The notes under the pieces were generated by a model. The model was not told where the DNA came from. It did no database searches and saw nothing but the letters and a program-made list of their open reading frames with translations. A stretch of DNA of 64,000 nt from Streptomyces sp. NBC_00273 (GTDB taxonomy: Bacteria > Actinomycetota > Actinomycetes > Streptomycetales > Streptomycetaceae). Below, one piece after another: positions 46,015-53,569 of the stretch (position 1 is the first letter of the stretch; each line of letters begins with the position of its first letter). The DNA lies in assembly GCF_036178145.1 (NCBI RefSeq), contig NZ_CP108067.1:3844001-3908000 (forward strand), given 5' to 3'. Made by a program: the position numbers and the translations under genes.

Positions 46015-46403
46015 ATGACGGATACGGCGGAAGCGGCGGATACGACCGGGGCGGCGGGCACGACCGACTGGCAGTCCTGGCAGGACAGCTGGGACCGGCA
46101 GCAGGAGTGGTACATGCCCGACCGCGAGGAGCGGTTCCGCGTGATGCTGGACATGGTCGAGGCACTGGTGGGACCCGCCCCCCGGGTGCTGGATCTCGCA
46201 TGCGGTACGGGAAGTATTACGGACCGCGTCCTCAAGCGGTTCCCGGAAGCCACCAGTACGGGCGTCGACCTCGACCCCGCGCTGTTGACCATCGCCGAGG
46301 GGCACTTCGCGGGCGATGCACGCGTCACCTTCGTGACCGCCGACCTCAAGGACCCCGACTGGCGCGCCGCCCTCCCCCACGGCTCCTTCGACGCGATCCT
46401 GAC
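46015..46403 (+). pseudogene. SAM-dependent methyltransferase, 5' part (interrupted)
   Basis: The first 129 codons of a class I methyltransferase: MTDTAEAADTTG, then the SAM motif VLDLACGTGSITDRVL, acidic GVDLDPALL and VTADLKDPDW. The GGAGGGG site and ATG at 46015 are sound. The natural frame breaks in FDAILT: after TCCTGAC at 46397-46403 the element's sequence follows and terminates translation at 46419 after a few foreign residues. The missing half is at 55350-55756. As it stands the fragment lacks the substrate-binding C-terminus and is probably inactive. Confidence 0.9.
46397..46403 (+). other. Left attachment junction (attL core)
   Basis: TCCTGAC is shared with the right junction at 55350-55356. 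To its left the methyltransferase frame is intact; to its right it is lost. The true crossover dinucleotide lies within this core but cannot be fixed by sequence alone. Confidence 0.8.
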
Positions 46404-46478
46404 CAGGAAATCCCTCTAAACACACACTCTACTGCGCCGTTGTTGATCTAGTAAGACGAACGTCCGAAGACACGTAAG

Positions 46479-46525
46479 CCCCGCCCACCTGCCAGACGAG
46501 ACGGCAGGCGAACGGGGCATTTTTG
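46479..46525 (+). terminator. Hairpin with T-tract at the left end of the element
   Basis: GCCCCG ... ACCTGCC / GGCAGG ... CGGGGC forms an interrupted stem (46479-46519) followed by ATTTTT. It would stop rightward transcription entering from the truncated methyltransferase gene. Confidence 0.75.
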
Positions 46526-46576
46526 CTGTTCAGGGGCGCTGCGCCACGGACGGGCGCGTGTGCTCGTGAGGCGGGA

Positions 46577-47119
46577 CTATCGGAGTGCTGCGGCAACCCT
46601 GGTCCGCAGCGTCTCATCCGTGATCGTGTCCACGCTGCGCCAGGCGTACCCGCTGACCTCTTCCTCTTGGAGCGTCACGGCCTGGTCGCCGGAAGCCCGG
46701 AGGAGGTACCGAACGTCCGCGTGCCAGTGGTCGCCCTCGCCCTTGGCATCGTTCGCCGGAATCGGGTGTAGGTCGATGTGTACGGGGGTCGGCTGAACGG
46801 GGGCGAGGCTGAGCGTCACGCCCGTCTCCTCGACCAGCTCGCGGAGCGCTGCCCCCAACAGGTTCGTGTCCTCCGGCTCAAGGTGCCCGCCCGGGGTCAG
46901 CCACTTGTCGAGCACGTTGTGATGGATGAACAGCGCCTCGCCCCGTTCGTTGACGAGCACGGCACCCACGGTGACGTGTCCCGGAAGCTCCTTGCGGCTG
47001 GTCACGTCTGCACCCTGGTCCAGAAGCTCAGCCAGCGGGGCGAGGGCGTGCTTGTCCTCGGGGTACGCGTCGGTGTACTCGGCGAGGGTCGTACGGATGT
47101 GGTCTGCCGTGATGGGCAT
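46577..47119 (-). CDS. NUDIX hydrolase
   Basis: A 180-residue NUDIX-family pyrophosphohydrolase. The Nudix box is GGHLEPEDTNLLGAALREL followed by VEETGV; the glycine-to-REL spacing is one residue longer than the canonical form, as in other members of this subgroup. It is the last gene of a minus-strand operon, 4 bp after the AdoHcyase-like gene. The substrate may be a nucleotide or a SAM-related metabolite, but nothing in the sequence fixes it. It is cargo of the integrated element. Confidence 0.88.
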   Translation of the reverse strand: MPITADHIRTTLAEYTDAYPEDKHALAPLAELLDQGADVTSRKELPGHVTVGAVLVNERGEALFIHHNVLDKWLTPGGHLEPEDTNLLGAALRELVEETGVTLSLAPVQPTPVHIDLHPIPANDAKGEGDHWHADVRYLLRASGDQAVTLQEEEVSGYAWRSVDTITDETLRTRVAAALR

Positions 47120-47123
47120 TCGA

Positions 47124-48245
47124 TCACCTGTTGTAGTAGTGGAGCCAGGTAGCGGCGATGGCTTCCCGGTCGGTCGTGGGCACCTCGTACATGCCTGCAT
47201 CCAGACCGCCGCGAGCGAGCATGGCCGCGCCCGCGAGGATCTCGGCCTGAACGAGGAAGATGAACGGTCCAACGCTCGCGCCGTGGATGAAGTTGACCGC
47301 CTCGCCGCCATTCAGCAGATAGAAGTAGTGCCCGGTCGTGCTGTAGCGGCTCACGTGCTCGCCGGCACTGTCCCGGATGTAGCCAGAGGGCAAGCCGCTC
47401 AACTCCAACTCGTCTTCCGAGCTGGTCACGGTCGCCACGTAGGCCCCGTTCTTGAGCTGCGGGAAGTCCTCGCCGCGCAGCGACAAGGCCCCCGTCGCGC
47501 ACAACACGAGTCCAGCCTTGGCTATGGCCTGGTCCCGCTCCCGGGCCACTTCGAAACCCTGTGACATGGCCTGTGCGCGCCGTACGGGGTCGATGTCGTA
47601 GACGATGACCCGCACACCCTTGACGTGCAGCAGACGGGCGATGCTGGACCCGAGCTTGCCGAATCCGAGGACCAGGGCCGGGCGCCCGTGCAGGATGTCT
47701 CCGCGCTGCCGTAGGAGTGCTTCCGCCGAGAACACGACGGACTGTCCGACCAGGAAGTCTTCCGGGGCCTTGAGCGGGCTCCGGGCCACCGAGACGACCG
47801 GGCACGGCAGCTTGTCCCGCTCGGCGTAACGCTTGTGGCCGTTCTCGGTGTCCTCGACCACACCGAGGATGGTTCCCGAGAAGCGTTCACACAGCGCGTC
47901 CAGCGAGGGAGCGAAGTACCCGCCCACATCGAGCAACACGACATGCTCGCCGGCTGCCCTGGTCTCCAGGTACGTCACGGCGGTATCGGGATCGCTGAAC
48001 ATGTCGCGGGAGAGCTCGTCGCACGCCACGGTGCGTTCGATCTCTCGGCGGGCACTCGCGTGGATGGACTTGGGCTTGGGCAGTACGGCCCGCAGGTGCG
48101 ACACCTTGCCCACGGCCCCGACGAACGCGGGGCGCTCGGGCAGCAGATGTGTGATCAGCAGTGAGGACGGACGTTCGTGCGGCGTGAACGCTCCGGCGAC
48201 CTTGCCGAAGTACGTATCGAGCCGTGCACGATCGGTTGTTTCCAT
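47124..48245 (-). CDS. S-adenosylhomocysteinase-like NAD-binding protein
   Basis: A 373-residue protein whose second half resembles the NAD-binding domain of adenosylhomocysteinase: GRPALVLGFGKLGSSIARLL, then KGVRVIVYDIDPVRRAQAM and GLVLCATGALSL. The first half (LLITHLLPERPAFVGAVGKV) resembles a substrate domain only loosely. At 373 residues it is shorter than true AdoHcyase (about 430-480) and catalytic equivalence is not shown. The start ATG follows GAAGGGGTG. Operon with DUF7848 upstream and NUDIX downstream. Confidence 0.7.
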   Translation of the reverse strand: METTDRARLDTYFGKVAGAFTPHERPSSLLITHLLPERPAFVGAVGKVSHLRAVLPKPKSIHASARREIERTVACDELSRDMFSDPDTAVTYLETRAAGEHVVLLDVGGYFAPSLDALCERFSGTILGVVEDTENGHKRYAERDKLPCPVVSVARSPLKAPEDFLVGQSVVFSAEALLRQRGDILHGRPALVLGFGKLGSSIARLLHVKGVRVIVYDIDPVRRAQAMSQGFEVARERDQAIAKAGLVLCATGALSLRGEDFPQLKNGAYVATVTSSEDELELSGLPSGYIRDSAGEHVSRYSTTGHYFYLLNGGEAVNFIHGASVGPFIFLVQAEILAGAAMLARGGLDAGMYEVPTTDREAIAATWLHYYNR

Positions 48246-48271
48246 GGGCACCCCTTCTTGGCTGTCGTCGA

Positions 48272-48505
48272 TCACTGGACGCGCTCCACCACGGCTACTT
48301 CCGAGAACTCCCTCAGGAACGTCAAGTGCCCCGTGAGGCCTGTGTGCGCGATGCACGAGTCGCTGCACTCGTCCGCATTTCCGGTCGGGGCGGTCGTCCA
48401 CTCACAATCGGGATGGAGACAACGCGCGGTCGCCGTGGTCTCGGCCGAAGGGTGACGGCGCATGCGGAAGTGAGCGAATCGGAGTACCGAACGCCCGCTC
48501 GTCAC
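48272..48505 (-). CDS. DUF7848-like small zinc-ribbon protein
   Basis: A 77-residue protein with four cysteines arranged as a small zinc ribbon or disulfide module (ARCLHPDCEW, DECSDSCIAH), followed by THLTFLREF-like family sequence GHLTFLREFSEVAVVERV. Resembles DUF7848-type proteins common in Streptomyces islands. GTG start at 48505 with GAGGG upstream. First gene of the three-gene cargo operon, 26 bp before the AdoHcyase-like start. Confidence 0.65.
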   Translation of the reverse strand: MTSGRSVLRFAHFRMRRHPSAETTATARCLHPDCEWTTAPTGNADECSDSCIAHTGLTGHLTFLREFSEVAVVERVQ

Positions 48506-48691
48506 GTGCCCTCGCACCGCGTGCAAGTGCAGCGAGGCTCGGCGGAGCTGGTAGGCAGAGGACTCTGCGGATCGCGCGGCACAATGATTTCGGGACCGTA
48601 TGTCCTTCCGCTGTCCCGAGAGACACGCAGCGTCATTGCGCTGCGCCTGGTGCTGTTCGTACTGTCTCGGCTCACCGTCCCGCCCTTCGTA

Positions 48692-48709
48692 TCTGGCTCT
48701 TGTGCCAGA
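48692..48709 (-). promoter_or_regulatory. Candidate operator upstream of the cargo operon
   Basis: TCTGGC-N6-GCCAGA lies in the 247-bp gap between the XRE stop and the DUF7848 start, in the AT-richer part. It could be a regulator site for the cargo operon. Position-based inference. Confidence 0.35.
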
Positions 48710-48752
48710 ACGCTAGGCAAGGCGGGGAAAGCCCGAGGGGTCTTATTCGCGG

Positions 48753-49598
48753 TTATTCTCGCGGGCTCAGGAACTGCTTTGACCGCACGAGCGCCCGATG
48801 CGCTTCGGCCCCGTAGAGAGCATTCCTCTCCAGTGCTTCCCACGCACGAACGTGCAGCGCAACGTCCTCCGGATCGTCTAGCCACATTTCGGCGTGCCAC
48901 GTCTCGGTGATCACGAGGCTGTCGTCATGTACGGAGAACCCGACTCCAGCAGGTACGTTCATGTCCGCTTCGAACGGCACGATCCCGACCCTGACGTTCC
49001 CCGGACCGAGCCGCCCCACGATCCGGTCAAGCTGGGCGGCGAGCACGTCGGGCGGACAGGGGCGGGCACGTAGCGCCCCCTCCCATACGAGGAAGTGAAA
49101 CGTCCGGCTCGGATCCGTGAGGATGTCCTGCCGCCCCATGCGTGCCTGCACGGCAGCTTCTATGTCCCTGGGGGCGGTATGGATCGCGGAGTACCGGGTG
49201 AGCACGGAACGTGCGTAGTCGGCGGTCTGCAAGAGGCCCGGTATCAGAGACGGGTCGAAGCTGCGGCGGGAGTGCGTCTTCTGCGCTTGTGCCCAGTGTG
49301 CTTCCTGCACGGCGCGGTATCCGCCGGCCAGTTGCCGACGCCAGGATCGGTATTGCGTCTCCAACCCACGCAGGCGCCCGACCAGCTCACCTGCTGCTCC
49401 CGGATTCCCGGTCCCCTCAGCCCACGCAGTGAGATCGGCGACGGTTGGTGTCTGCTTGCCGTTTTCCAGCTTGCTCACCTTGGACTGTCCCCACTCAAGG
49501 CGGTCTGCCAGTTCGCGGCCCGTGATCCCACCCTCGGTGCGCAGTTCCCGTAGGCGCGCACCGAGGGAGACGCGGGCTTGCTGAAAGTCCGTACTCAC
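48753..49598 (-). CDS. XRE regulator with DUF5753 (Scr1-like)
   Basis: A 281-residue Streptomyces-type regulator. The HTH lies at about residues 10-65 (LGARLRELRTEGGITGRELA, KVSKLENGKQTPTVADL). The DUF5753 domain follows, with IPGLLQTADYARSVLTRY, HFLVWEGALRARP, VGIVPFEADMNVPAG and VITETWHAEMWLDDPEDVA. The ATG overlaps the DUF6879 stop (ATGA). Such proteins pair with small partner proteins in developmental, defence or toxin-antitoxin-like modules. In this element it is the only recognised DNA-binding regulator. Confidence 0.92.
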   Translation of the reverse strand: MSTDFQQARVSLGARLRELRTEGGITGRELADRLEWGQSKVSKLENGKQTPTVADLTAWAEGTGNPGAAGELVGRLRGLETQYRSWRRQLAGGYRAVQEAHWAQAQKTHSRRSFDPSLIPGLLQTADYARSVLTRYSAIHTAPRDIEAAVQARMGRQDILTDPSRTFHFLVWEGALRARPCPPDVLAAQLDRIVGRLGPGNVRVGIVPFEADMNVPAGVGFSVHDDSLVITETWHAEMWLDDPEDVALHVRAWEALERNALYGAEAHRALVRSKQFLSPRE

Positions 49599-50347
49599 TC
49601 AGCGGACGGTACCTGAGCCGTGAACTCCCGGTACGGGACTGCGTGGTGCCATGCTGCGTCCCGCGTCTGGCAGGCCAGCAGGACTTCCGCCGGGTCAGTG
49701 ATCAGCTCCATGCCGATGGTGCGCTCACCCTCGAAATGGAACCGCGCCACGGTCCGGGAGTCGAACAGCCAGAAGTCGGAGAGGTTCACGCCGTGGCGCT
49801 CGGCATCGTCACGCCACAGATGCCGGATGTCCTCGCCGGCTGCGACGTTCGTCCGGGCACACGCGAGGAGGTACTGCTGCCCGACGGTCGGCGGGTTGTC
49901 CACGATCCGTACCCGCTCGAACCGCTTGCCGCTGTCCACCATGCGCCGCACGTTGGCGAACCACGGGTGCCCGGTCTCTCCAGCGGTGTCACCGGTCCGC
50001 AGAAACTCCTGGTAGGACGGCATCGCTTGGTCGGATGCGTACCCGCTGCGGGTCTCCAGCCGCCATGCGGTGTGCTCGAAGCCGTCGTTGATGAACTCGC
50101 TGATCTTCTGCTGCGGAACGAATTCCGGCACGTGCGTGACCTCCCTCGGGGCGAAGTTCGCCAGCAGCGCCCGGGGGACGACGACGAACGCTTCTCCCTC
50201 TTTGACGTACTTGAGCTGCGCCACGTCCGTAGGGTCGGTCACCGCGTCCCCTTGTACGAGCACCTCCCCAGTCTCCAGGTCCTCGTACAGCGTCGGGCAG
50301 TCGCCCACTCCGGATGTGCTCCCGAGGACCCGCAGTCGCCTGGCCAT
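49595..50347 (-). CDS. DUF6879-family protein
   Basis: A 250-residue protein. The C-terminal 170 residues match the DUF6879 pattern common beside Scr1-like regulators (FEHTAWRLETRSGYASDQAM, FANVRRMVDSGKRFERVRIV, DFWLFDSRTVARFHFEGE). The N-terminal part (CPTLYEDLETGEVLVQGDAV) is a fused module often found as a separate small protein. The ATG at 50347 has GAGGGGA upstream. Translational overlap with the XRE gene suggests the two proteins form a complex. Confidence 0.85.
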   Translation of the reverse strand: MARRLRVLGSTSGVGDCPTLYEDLETGEVLVQGDAVTDPTDVAQLKYVKEGEAFVVVPRALLANFAPREVTHVPEFVPQQKISEFINDGFEHTAWRLETRSGYASDQAMPSYQEFLRTGDTAGETGHPWFANVRRMVDSGKRFERVRIVDNPPTVGQQYLLACARTNVAAGEDIRHLWRDDAERHGVNLSDFWLFDSRTVARFHFEGERTIGMELITDPAEVLLACQTRDAAWHHAVPYREFTAQVPSAE

Positions 50348-50661
50348 GGCTGTTCCCCTCGTCGTCGGACACAACAGCGCAAGCATGATGATCCGAAGGG
50401 GCCCCTGTCCGGGGTGATTCTCGATTATTCGCATCACCGAGGAGACGAAGAAAGCCCCCGCACCCGTCACCCTGCGAAGGGAGACGAGCACGGGGGCTCC
50501 GTGGTGTGGCTGGTCTTTGTGCTAGACACTCGGGTCAGAATTTGGTTTGCGCTCGGGAATTGCCACGCTAAGTCACCTCCGCGAAAGCGGTCTAATCAGC
50601 CATGCGAGTTTTTTGCCTCCCTGCCGCTCGGGAAGGAGAGGGGTTGACCCCCTCCCCCTGG
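50348..50661. other. Intergenic region before the DUF6879-XRE operon
   Basis: About 314 bp with a minus-strand terminator (listed separately), locally AT-richer sequence near 50520-50600 and presumably the promoter of the DUF6879-XRE operon. No gene seen. Confidence 0.5.
50453..50498 (-). terminator. Hairpin terminator after the first HNH gene
   Basis: AGCCCCCG and CGGGGGCT arms at 50453-50460 and 50491-50498. On the minus strand the hairpin is followed by TTCTTCG. Confidence 0.65.
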
Positions 50662-51057
50662 TCAGAAGGGCGGAGCCTCGCGCGATTCGCGCCGTGAACG
50701 AGCCTCAGCAGCGAACCCACCCGGTTGATTGCGTGCTGTCTCTCGGTTGTGGCACGAGACGCACAGCGGACGAAGATGACCCGCAGCGTCAGGGTTCGCG
50801 TCGCCCCGTGCGATCAACTCGCGTCGGGACAAGGGGAAGTGGTCCGCCACGTTGGCCAGACGGCCACACAGCACGCACCACGGATGCTTGTACAGGTAGG
50901 CCCTGCGCATGCGCTGCCAACGCGTGTCATAGACAGCGCCACCACGTGAAGCACGGTCCGCATTGGCCTCGCGCTCATGCTCAACACAGCGGCCACCACC
51001 GGCGGTCAGCTCGGGGCACCCGGGTACCGAGCAAGGGGGGCGGGGTCGTCTGGGCAT
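50662..51057 (-). CDS. HNH endonuclease
   Basis: A 131-residue phage-type HNH nuclease. N-terminal Cys/His residues (CSVPGCPELT, GGGRCVEHE) form a likely zinc site, then RWQRMRRAYLYKHPWCVLCG. The catalytic core is VADHFPL with HLRPLCVSCHNRETARN. HNH proteins of this size are common beside phage packaging genes, but no terminase is present here. It is divergent from a small plus-strand gene. Confidence 0.88.
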   Translation of the reverse strand: MPRRPRPPCSVPGCPELTAGGGRCVEHEREANADRASRGGAVYDTRWQRMRRAYLYKHPWCVLCGRLANVADHFPLSRRELIARGDANPDAAGHLRPLCVSCHNRETARNQPGGFAAEARSRRESREAPPF

Positions 51058-51155
51058 GGGGGATCACCTCCAGTCAAGGGGACTGGCCTTAGGCGTGGTT
51101 GACGTGCCAAGATCACGCGCGACCCGTGAGGGCCCGACTACAGAGGGGAACACCC

Positions 51156-51506
51156 ATGTCCGACACTCAGCAGACCCCGCCGGAAGACAGCGGACTGACG
51201 ATCATCCCGCCGCAAGAAGGTGGACTGACGATCATCCCGGCCGGAGAGACCAAGCCCGAGGATCTCGGCACGCTGAGCCTGCGCTACGTGGATGGCGTAC
51301 CTATGCTGGTCGTCAACGGAGGGACTGCGGTTCCTGCTGGCCTGACGGTCGTAGACGGCGCTGGTAATACGGTCACTACCTATGTCACGAGCGCCCCACC
51401 GCAGATGGGGACAAGGGGCCTCGCAACTCCGGGTGTGTACGTCGAAGAGATCGAGGGACTCAGCCTCAGCGTAGGGAACCTCGACGGACTCAGCCTCGAC
51501 GGGTAG
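51156..51506 (+). CDS. Hypothetical repeat-containing cargo protein
   Basis: A 116-residue acidic protein of unknown function, the only plus-strand gene within the element. It contains two tandem GLTIIP units (SGLTIIPPQEGGLTIIPAGE), a central LRYVDGVPMLVVNGGTAVPA beta-like domain, and a GLSL repeat at the end (EGLSLSVGNLDGLSLDG). A GAGGGGA site precedes the ATG. A hairpin terminator follows. The repeats resemble peptide tails of phage or surface proteins, but no family was recognised. Confidence 0.65.
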   Translation: MSDTQQTPPEDSGLTIIPPQEGGLTIIPAGETKPEDLGTLSLRYVDGVPMLVVNGGTAVPAGLTVVDGAGNTVTTYVTSAPPQMGTRGLATPGVYVEEIEGLSLSVGNLDGLSLDG

Positions 51507-51526
51507 TAGTCCTCGAAACGACGGCG

Positions 51527-51572
51527 GCAGCACCACGGTTCAGCCTGATCACTGCTCGTGCCGTGGTGCTGC
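51527..51572 (+). terminator. Hairpin terminator after the repeat protein
   Basis: A perfect 12-bp stem (GCAGCACCACGG at 51527-51538 with CCGTGGTGCTGC at 51561-51572), positioned between convergent genes. Confidence 0.75.
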
Positions 51573-51595
51573 GGACACGAGTACGCCTCACGGCA

Positions 51596-51826
51596 CTAGA
51601 ACGGCGGACCCACAGCCCCGAAGTCCTCGCGCGTCTTGAGCCGATGGCACGGACGGCAGAGCGGTTGAACGTTCCCGTCCGTGTCCGTCCCTCCGAGCGC
51701 GAGCGGCTCTATGTGGTCCACGTCGATGGCCGACGCAAGCACATGCCGACCACAGCGCACACACTTCCAACGGCCTGCCTTGCGGATGATCCGGCGCAGC
51801 CGAGCGGCAGCACTGTCCGACTTACG
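51596..51826 (-). pseudogene. Second HNH nuclease domain in a frame without its own start
   Basis: The minus-strand frame 51826-51596 reads KSDSAAARLRRIIRKAGRW, then KCVRCGRHVLASAIDVDHIE and PLCRPCHRLKTREDF, an almost complete HNH domain with both Cys pairs and the DH/H metal-catalytic residues, ending at a TAG. No start codon lies between its upstream TGA and the domain. The preceding gene (51822-52085) ends in GGVT at the same place. Skipping one A (+1 shift) fuses them as ...RLAGGVRKSDSAAARLRR. This suggests a frameshifted or programmed-frameshift HNH protein. Confidence 0.6.
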
Positions 51827-52085
51827 TCACACCGCCTGCCAATCGAGATATCACGGGCGGGTTGATCGGCTCCCCGTTTGAATGCCGGGGAGTCACATCA
51901 ACAGTCACCAGCCGGCTGGGATGCCCAGGGTCCTTCATATGCTGAATTCCACGCGGCATGGGCGCCCCACCGTTCACTACGGGAAGACCCGTTGGAGAAT
52001 CGGACCAGACTGGCCGTCCCATCGCATCGCGAGGGAAATAGGGATAGTTCCCCTCCGGCCCCGGATCGAGAGCGTCAACGACCAC
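51822..52085 (-). CDS. Hypothetical protein, probable N-terminal part of an HNH protein
   Basis: An 87-residue product (VVDALDPGPEGNYPYFPRDA, MPRGIQHMKDPGHPSRLVTV) beginning at a GTG 2 bp after the preceding gene's stop. It ends at a TAA (51822-51824) that overlaps the second HNH frame. By itself no function can be given. With a +1 shift at the stop it would continue into the HNH domain to give a 163-residue protein. Confidence 0.5.
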   Translation of the reverse strand: MVVDALDPGPEGNYPYFPRDAMGRPVWSDSPTGLPVVNGGAPMPRGIQHMKDPGHPSRLVTVDVTPRHSNGEPINPPVISRLAGGVT

Positions 52086-52087
52086 GG

Positions 52088-52585
52088 TCAGCCCTGGCCT
52101 GAAATGTAAGCCTCGCGCTTGGCGCTCAACTCACTGTCGAACTCGGCAGCCAGTGCCAGGGCCTTCCTGTCAGCATGCGACACGATGTCTTCCAGCAGGC
52201 CTGCTTCATACCAGCGCTGATCCGGAATAGTGGACACTTCACCCAATGCCGACTGCGCGCGCTGCGCTTCGGTCAGAACGTGGCCACGCTTGTGCCGGGC
52301 CGACCGGTATTCCACATAGGCGGCGAACCAGGGCTCATCACTCAACGCATCGAAGAACCGTTCCCGGGCGGCATCGCCTGAGTTGGCAGCAGTATCAGCC
52401 CGGCCCCGCCAGGTGGCAACCACCTCGCGGCTGTAGTCCATCGCACGCTCGGCACGTCGCGCGATCTCGGCCTTCTCTGCCGCCTGCAACAGGGTTTCAG
52501 CGTCGGCGAGCGGCCCCGATACCTTTTCTGCCTGGGCGCGCAGCTTGGCGACCTGTGCAGCGGCCTTCTCGATCTCAGCAGACAT
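52088..52585 (-). CDS. Hypothetical coiled-coil protein
   Basis: A 165-residue helical protein. Residues about 1-65 are a coiled coil (KAAAQVAKLRAQAEKVSGPL); the rest (RERFFDALSDEPWFAAYVEY, DQRWYEAGLLEDIVSHADR) is acidic and helical. The ATG sits 2 bp after the upstream stop and the next gene starts 2 bp after its own stop, so the three genes form one operon. No family recognised. Confidence 0.65.
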   Translation of the reverse strand: MSAEIEKAAAQVAKLRAQAEKVSGPLADAETLLQAAEKAEIARRAERAMDYSREVVATWRGRADTAANSGDAARERFFDALSDEPWFAAYVEYRSARHKRGHVLTEAQRAQSALGEVSTIPDQRWYEAGLLEDIVSHADRKALALAAEFDSELSAKREAYISGQG

Positions 52586-52587
52586 GG

Positions 52588-52824
52588 TTAGTTACCACCC
52601 TTGTTCACGTCGCGCCCGTACTGCGCGGCAATCTTCTTGTCGTTCTCGTAGTGGCCAAGGCTGATGCGGATCAGCGGCCCCATGCGGTCGTACGCTTCCG
52701 GATTTGAGGAGCGGAGGGACACGGCCTGCTCCATCGCTTCATTCCACTTCCACGCATCGGCGCGGCGCTGCTCCTTGAGGGTCTTTCGATCAACTGAGTT
52801 GTACCAGTTGCTGTTTTCGTACAC
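52588..52824 (-). CDS. Small hypothetical protein
   Basis: A 78-residue protein (VYENSNWYNSVDRKTLKEQR, WKWNEAMEQAVSLRSSNPEA). The GTG at 52824 has GGAG 5 nt upstream; longer starts (up to 52878) are possible but poorer. It is first in the three-gene operon leading to the second HNH domain. Phage or island type, function unknown. Its upstream sequence leads into the inverted-repeat region. Confidence 0.55.
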   Translation of the reverse strand: MYENSNWYNSVDRKTLKEQRRADAWKWNEAMEQAVSLRSSNPEAYDRMGPLIRISLGHYENDKKIAAQYGRDVNKGGN

Positions 52825-52987
52825 GATCACTCCGCTTCTTTCGGATATCACAGGGCCCCGTGACTGATCAGGGGGCAACGGCGCTGGGAGGGAGCGGCGT
52901 CGTTGGACGCTCGGTCCGTCATGCGGTCTGCGGTGGAGCAGCGGTAGGCCCGCGCTCTCCGGGATTAGTAGGGAGGGACGTTCGCCC

Positions 52988-53084
52988 GGGTGACGCAGGT
53001 GACGTTCAAGAGGCTGTTTCTGTTTTCCCTAGACATGTAAGAGGAAAAAGAGAAAAGGGGGTCTGAACGTCACCTGCGTCACCC
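52988..53084. repeat. Inverted-repeat module 1
   Basis: Perfect 21-bp arms (52988-53008 and 53064-53084) around a 55-nt AT-rich spacer. Each arm contains a tandem GTGACGCAG/GTGACGTTC unit pair. The spacer includes CCTAGACAT and AGAGGAAAAAGAG. Confidence 0.92.
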
Positions 53085-53181
53085 TGGGGCCGCCCGCTGT
53101 GACCGCCGGCTCAAATGTCCCGCACGCACTGCCTCACGACTCCTGCGCCACCCTCTGCGGTGGGGTGCGCAGTAGTCCCGC

Positions 53182-53287
53182 TCTCCCTACTTGTCGTGGG
53201 GACGGGCGGATTCCCGTGGTCTCGCGGTGCATCAGCGCTACCGGGCTCACCGTCTCCCTACTAGTTGTGGGGAGGGAGGGATTCCCG
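53182..53287 (+). repeat. 35-bp imperfect direct repeat
   Basis: Copies at 53182-53216 and 53253-53287, 71 bp apart, agree at about 31 of 35 positions (TCTCCCTACT...GTGGGGA...GGATTCCCG). Inverted partial copies (AGTAGGGAG) lie near 52966. Confidence 0.8.
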
Positions 53288-53300
53288 CCGGACCGAGGGT

Positions 53301-53391
53301 GTGACGATGTGACGCACAGAGGGTGTTCCTAGATATCGCTTATAAAAATAGAGAGAACATAGGGAAGAGCCCTTGTGCGTCACATCGTCAC
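53301..53391. repeat. Inverted-repeat module 2
   Basis: Perfect 18-bp arms (53301-53318 and 53374-53391) around a 55-nt AT-rich spacer, the same length as in module 1. Each arm is a tandem GTGACGAT/GTGACGCA. The spacer contains CCTAGATAT and ATAAAAATAGAGAGAAC. Confidence 0.92.
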
Positions 53392-53477
53392 GCGTACAGC
53401 CCGCTGTGCCTCGCGGGCAGGCGGACCGTTCGCTCTCTCCCCACAGTGGAGGGCGAAGGTTTCCTGCGCTCAAGAAG

Positions 53478-53569
53478 GGTGATGAGGTGCTGAGGGAGGC
53501 GCCGGTTCTCTTCCTTCTTATTTTTTCTATGTGTTCTAAAAAAATGGTTGAACTCAACACCCCAACACC
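53478..53569. repeat. Inverted-repeat module 3 (imperfect)
   Basis: Arms of 17 bp (53478-53494 and 53553-53569) pair at 14 positions around a 58-nt AT-rich spacer. The left arm is a tandem GGTGATGA/GGTGCTGA, a diverged form of the units in modules 1 and 2. Confidence 0.75.

Noticed and set aside
46397..46403. tRNA-gene integration site
   Set aside because: The junctions lie inside a protein-coding gene, and no tRNA-like sequence was seen at either end.
48224..48910. Plus-strand open frame of 228 codons
   Set aside because: It crosses the DUF7848 gene and the intergenic promoter region on the opposite strand, and has no plausible start or domain.
52988..53569. Inverted repeats read as a CRISPR array or as simple terminators
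   Set aside because: Repeats are inverted pairs, not regularly spaced direct repeats. No cas genes are present. The 55-nt loops and lack of an adjacent gene end make ordinary terminators unlikely for modules 1 and 2.
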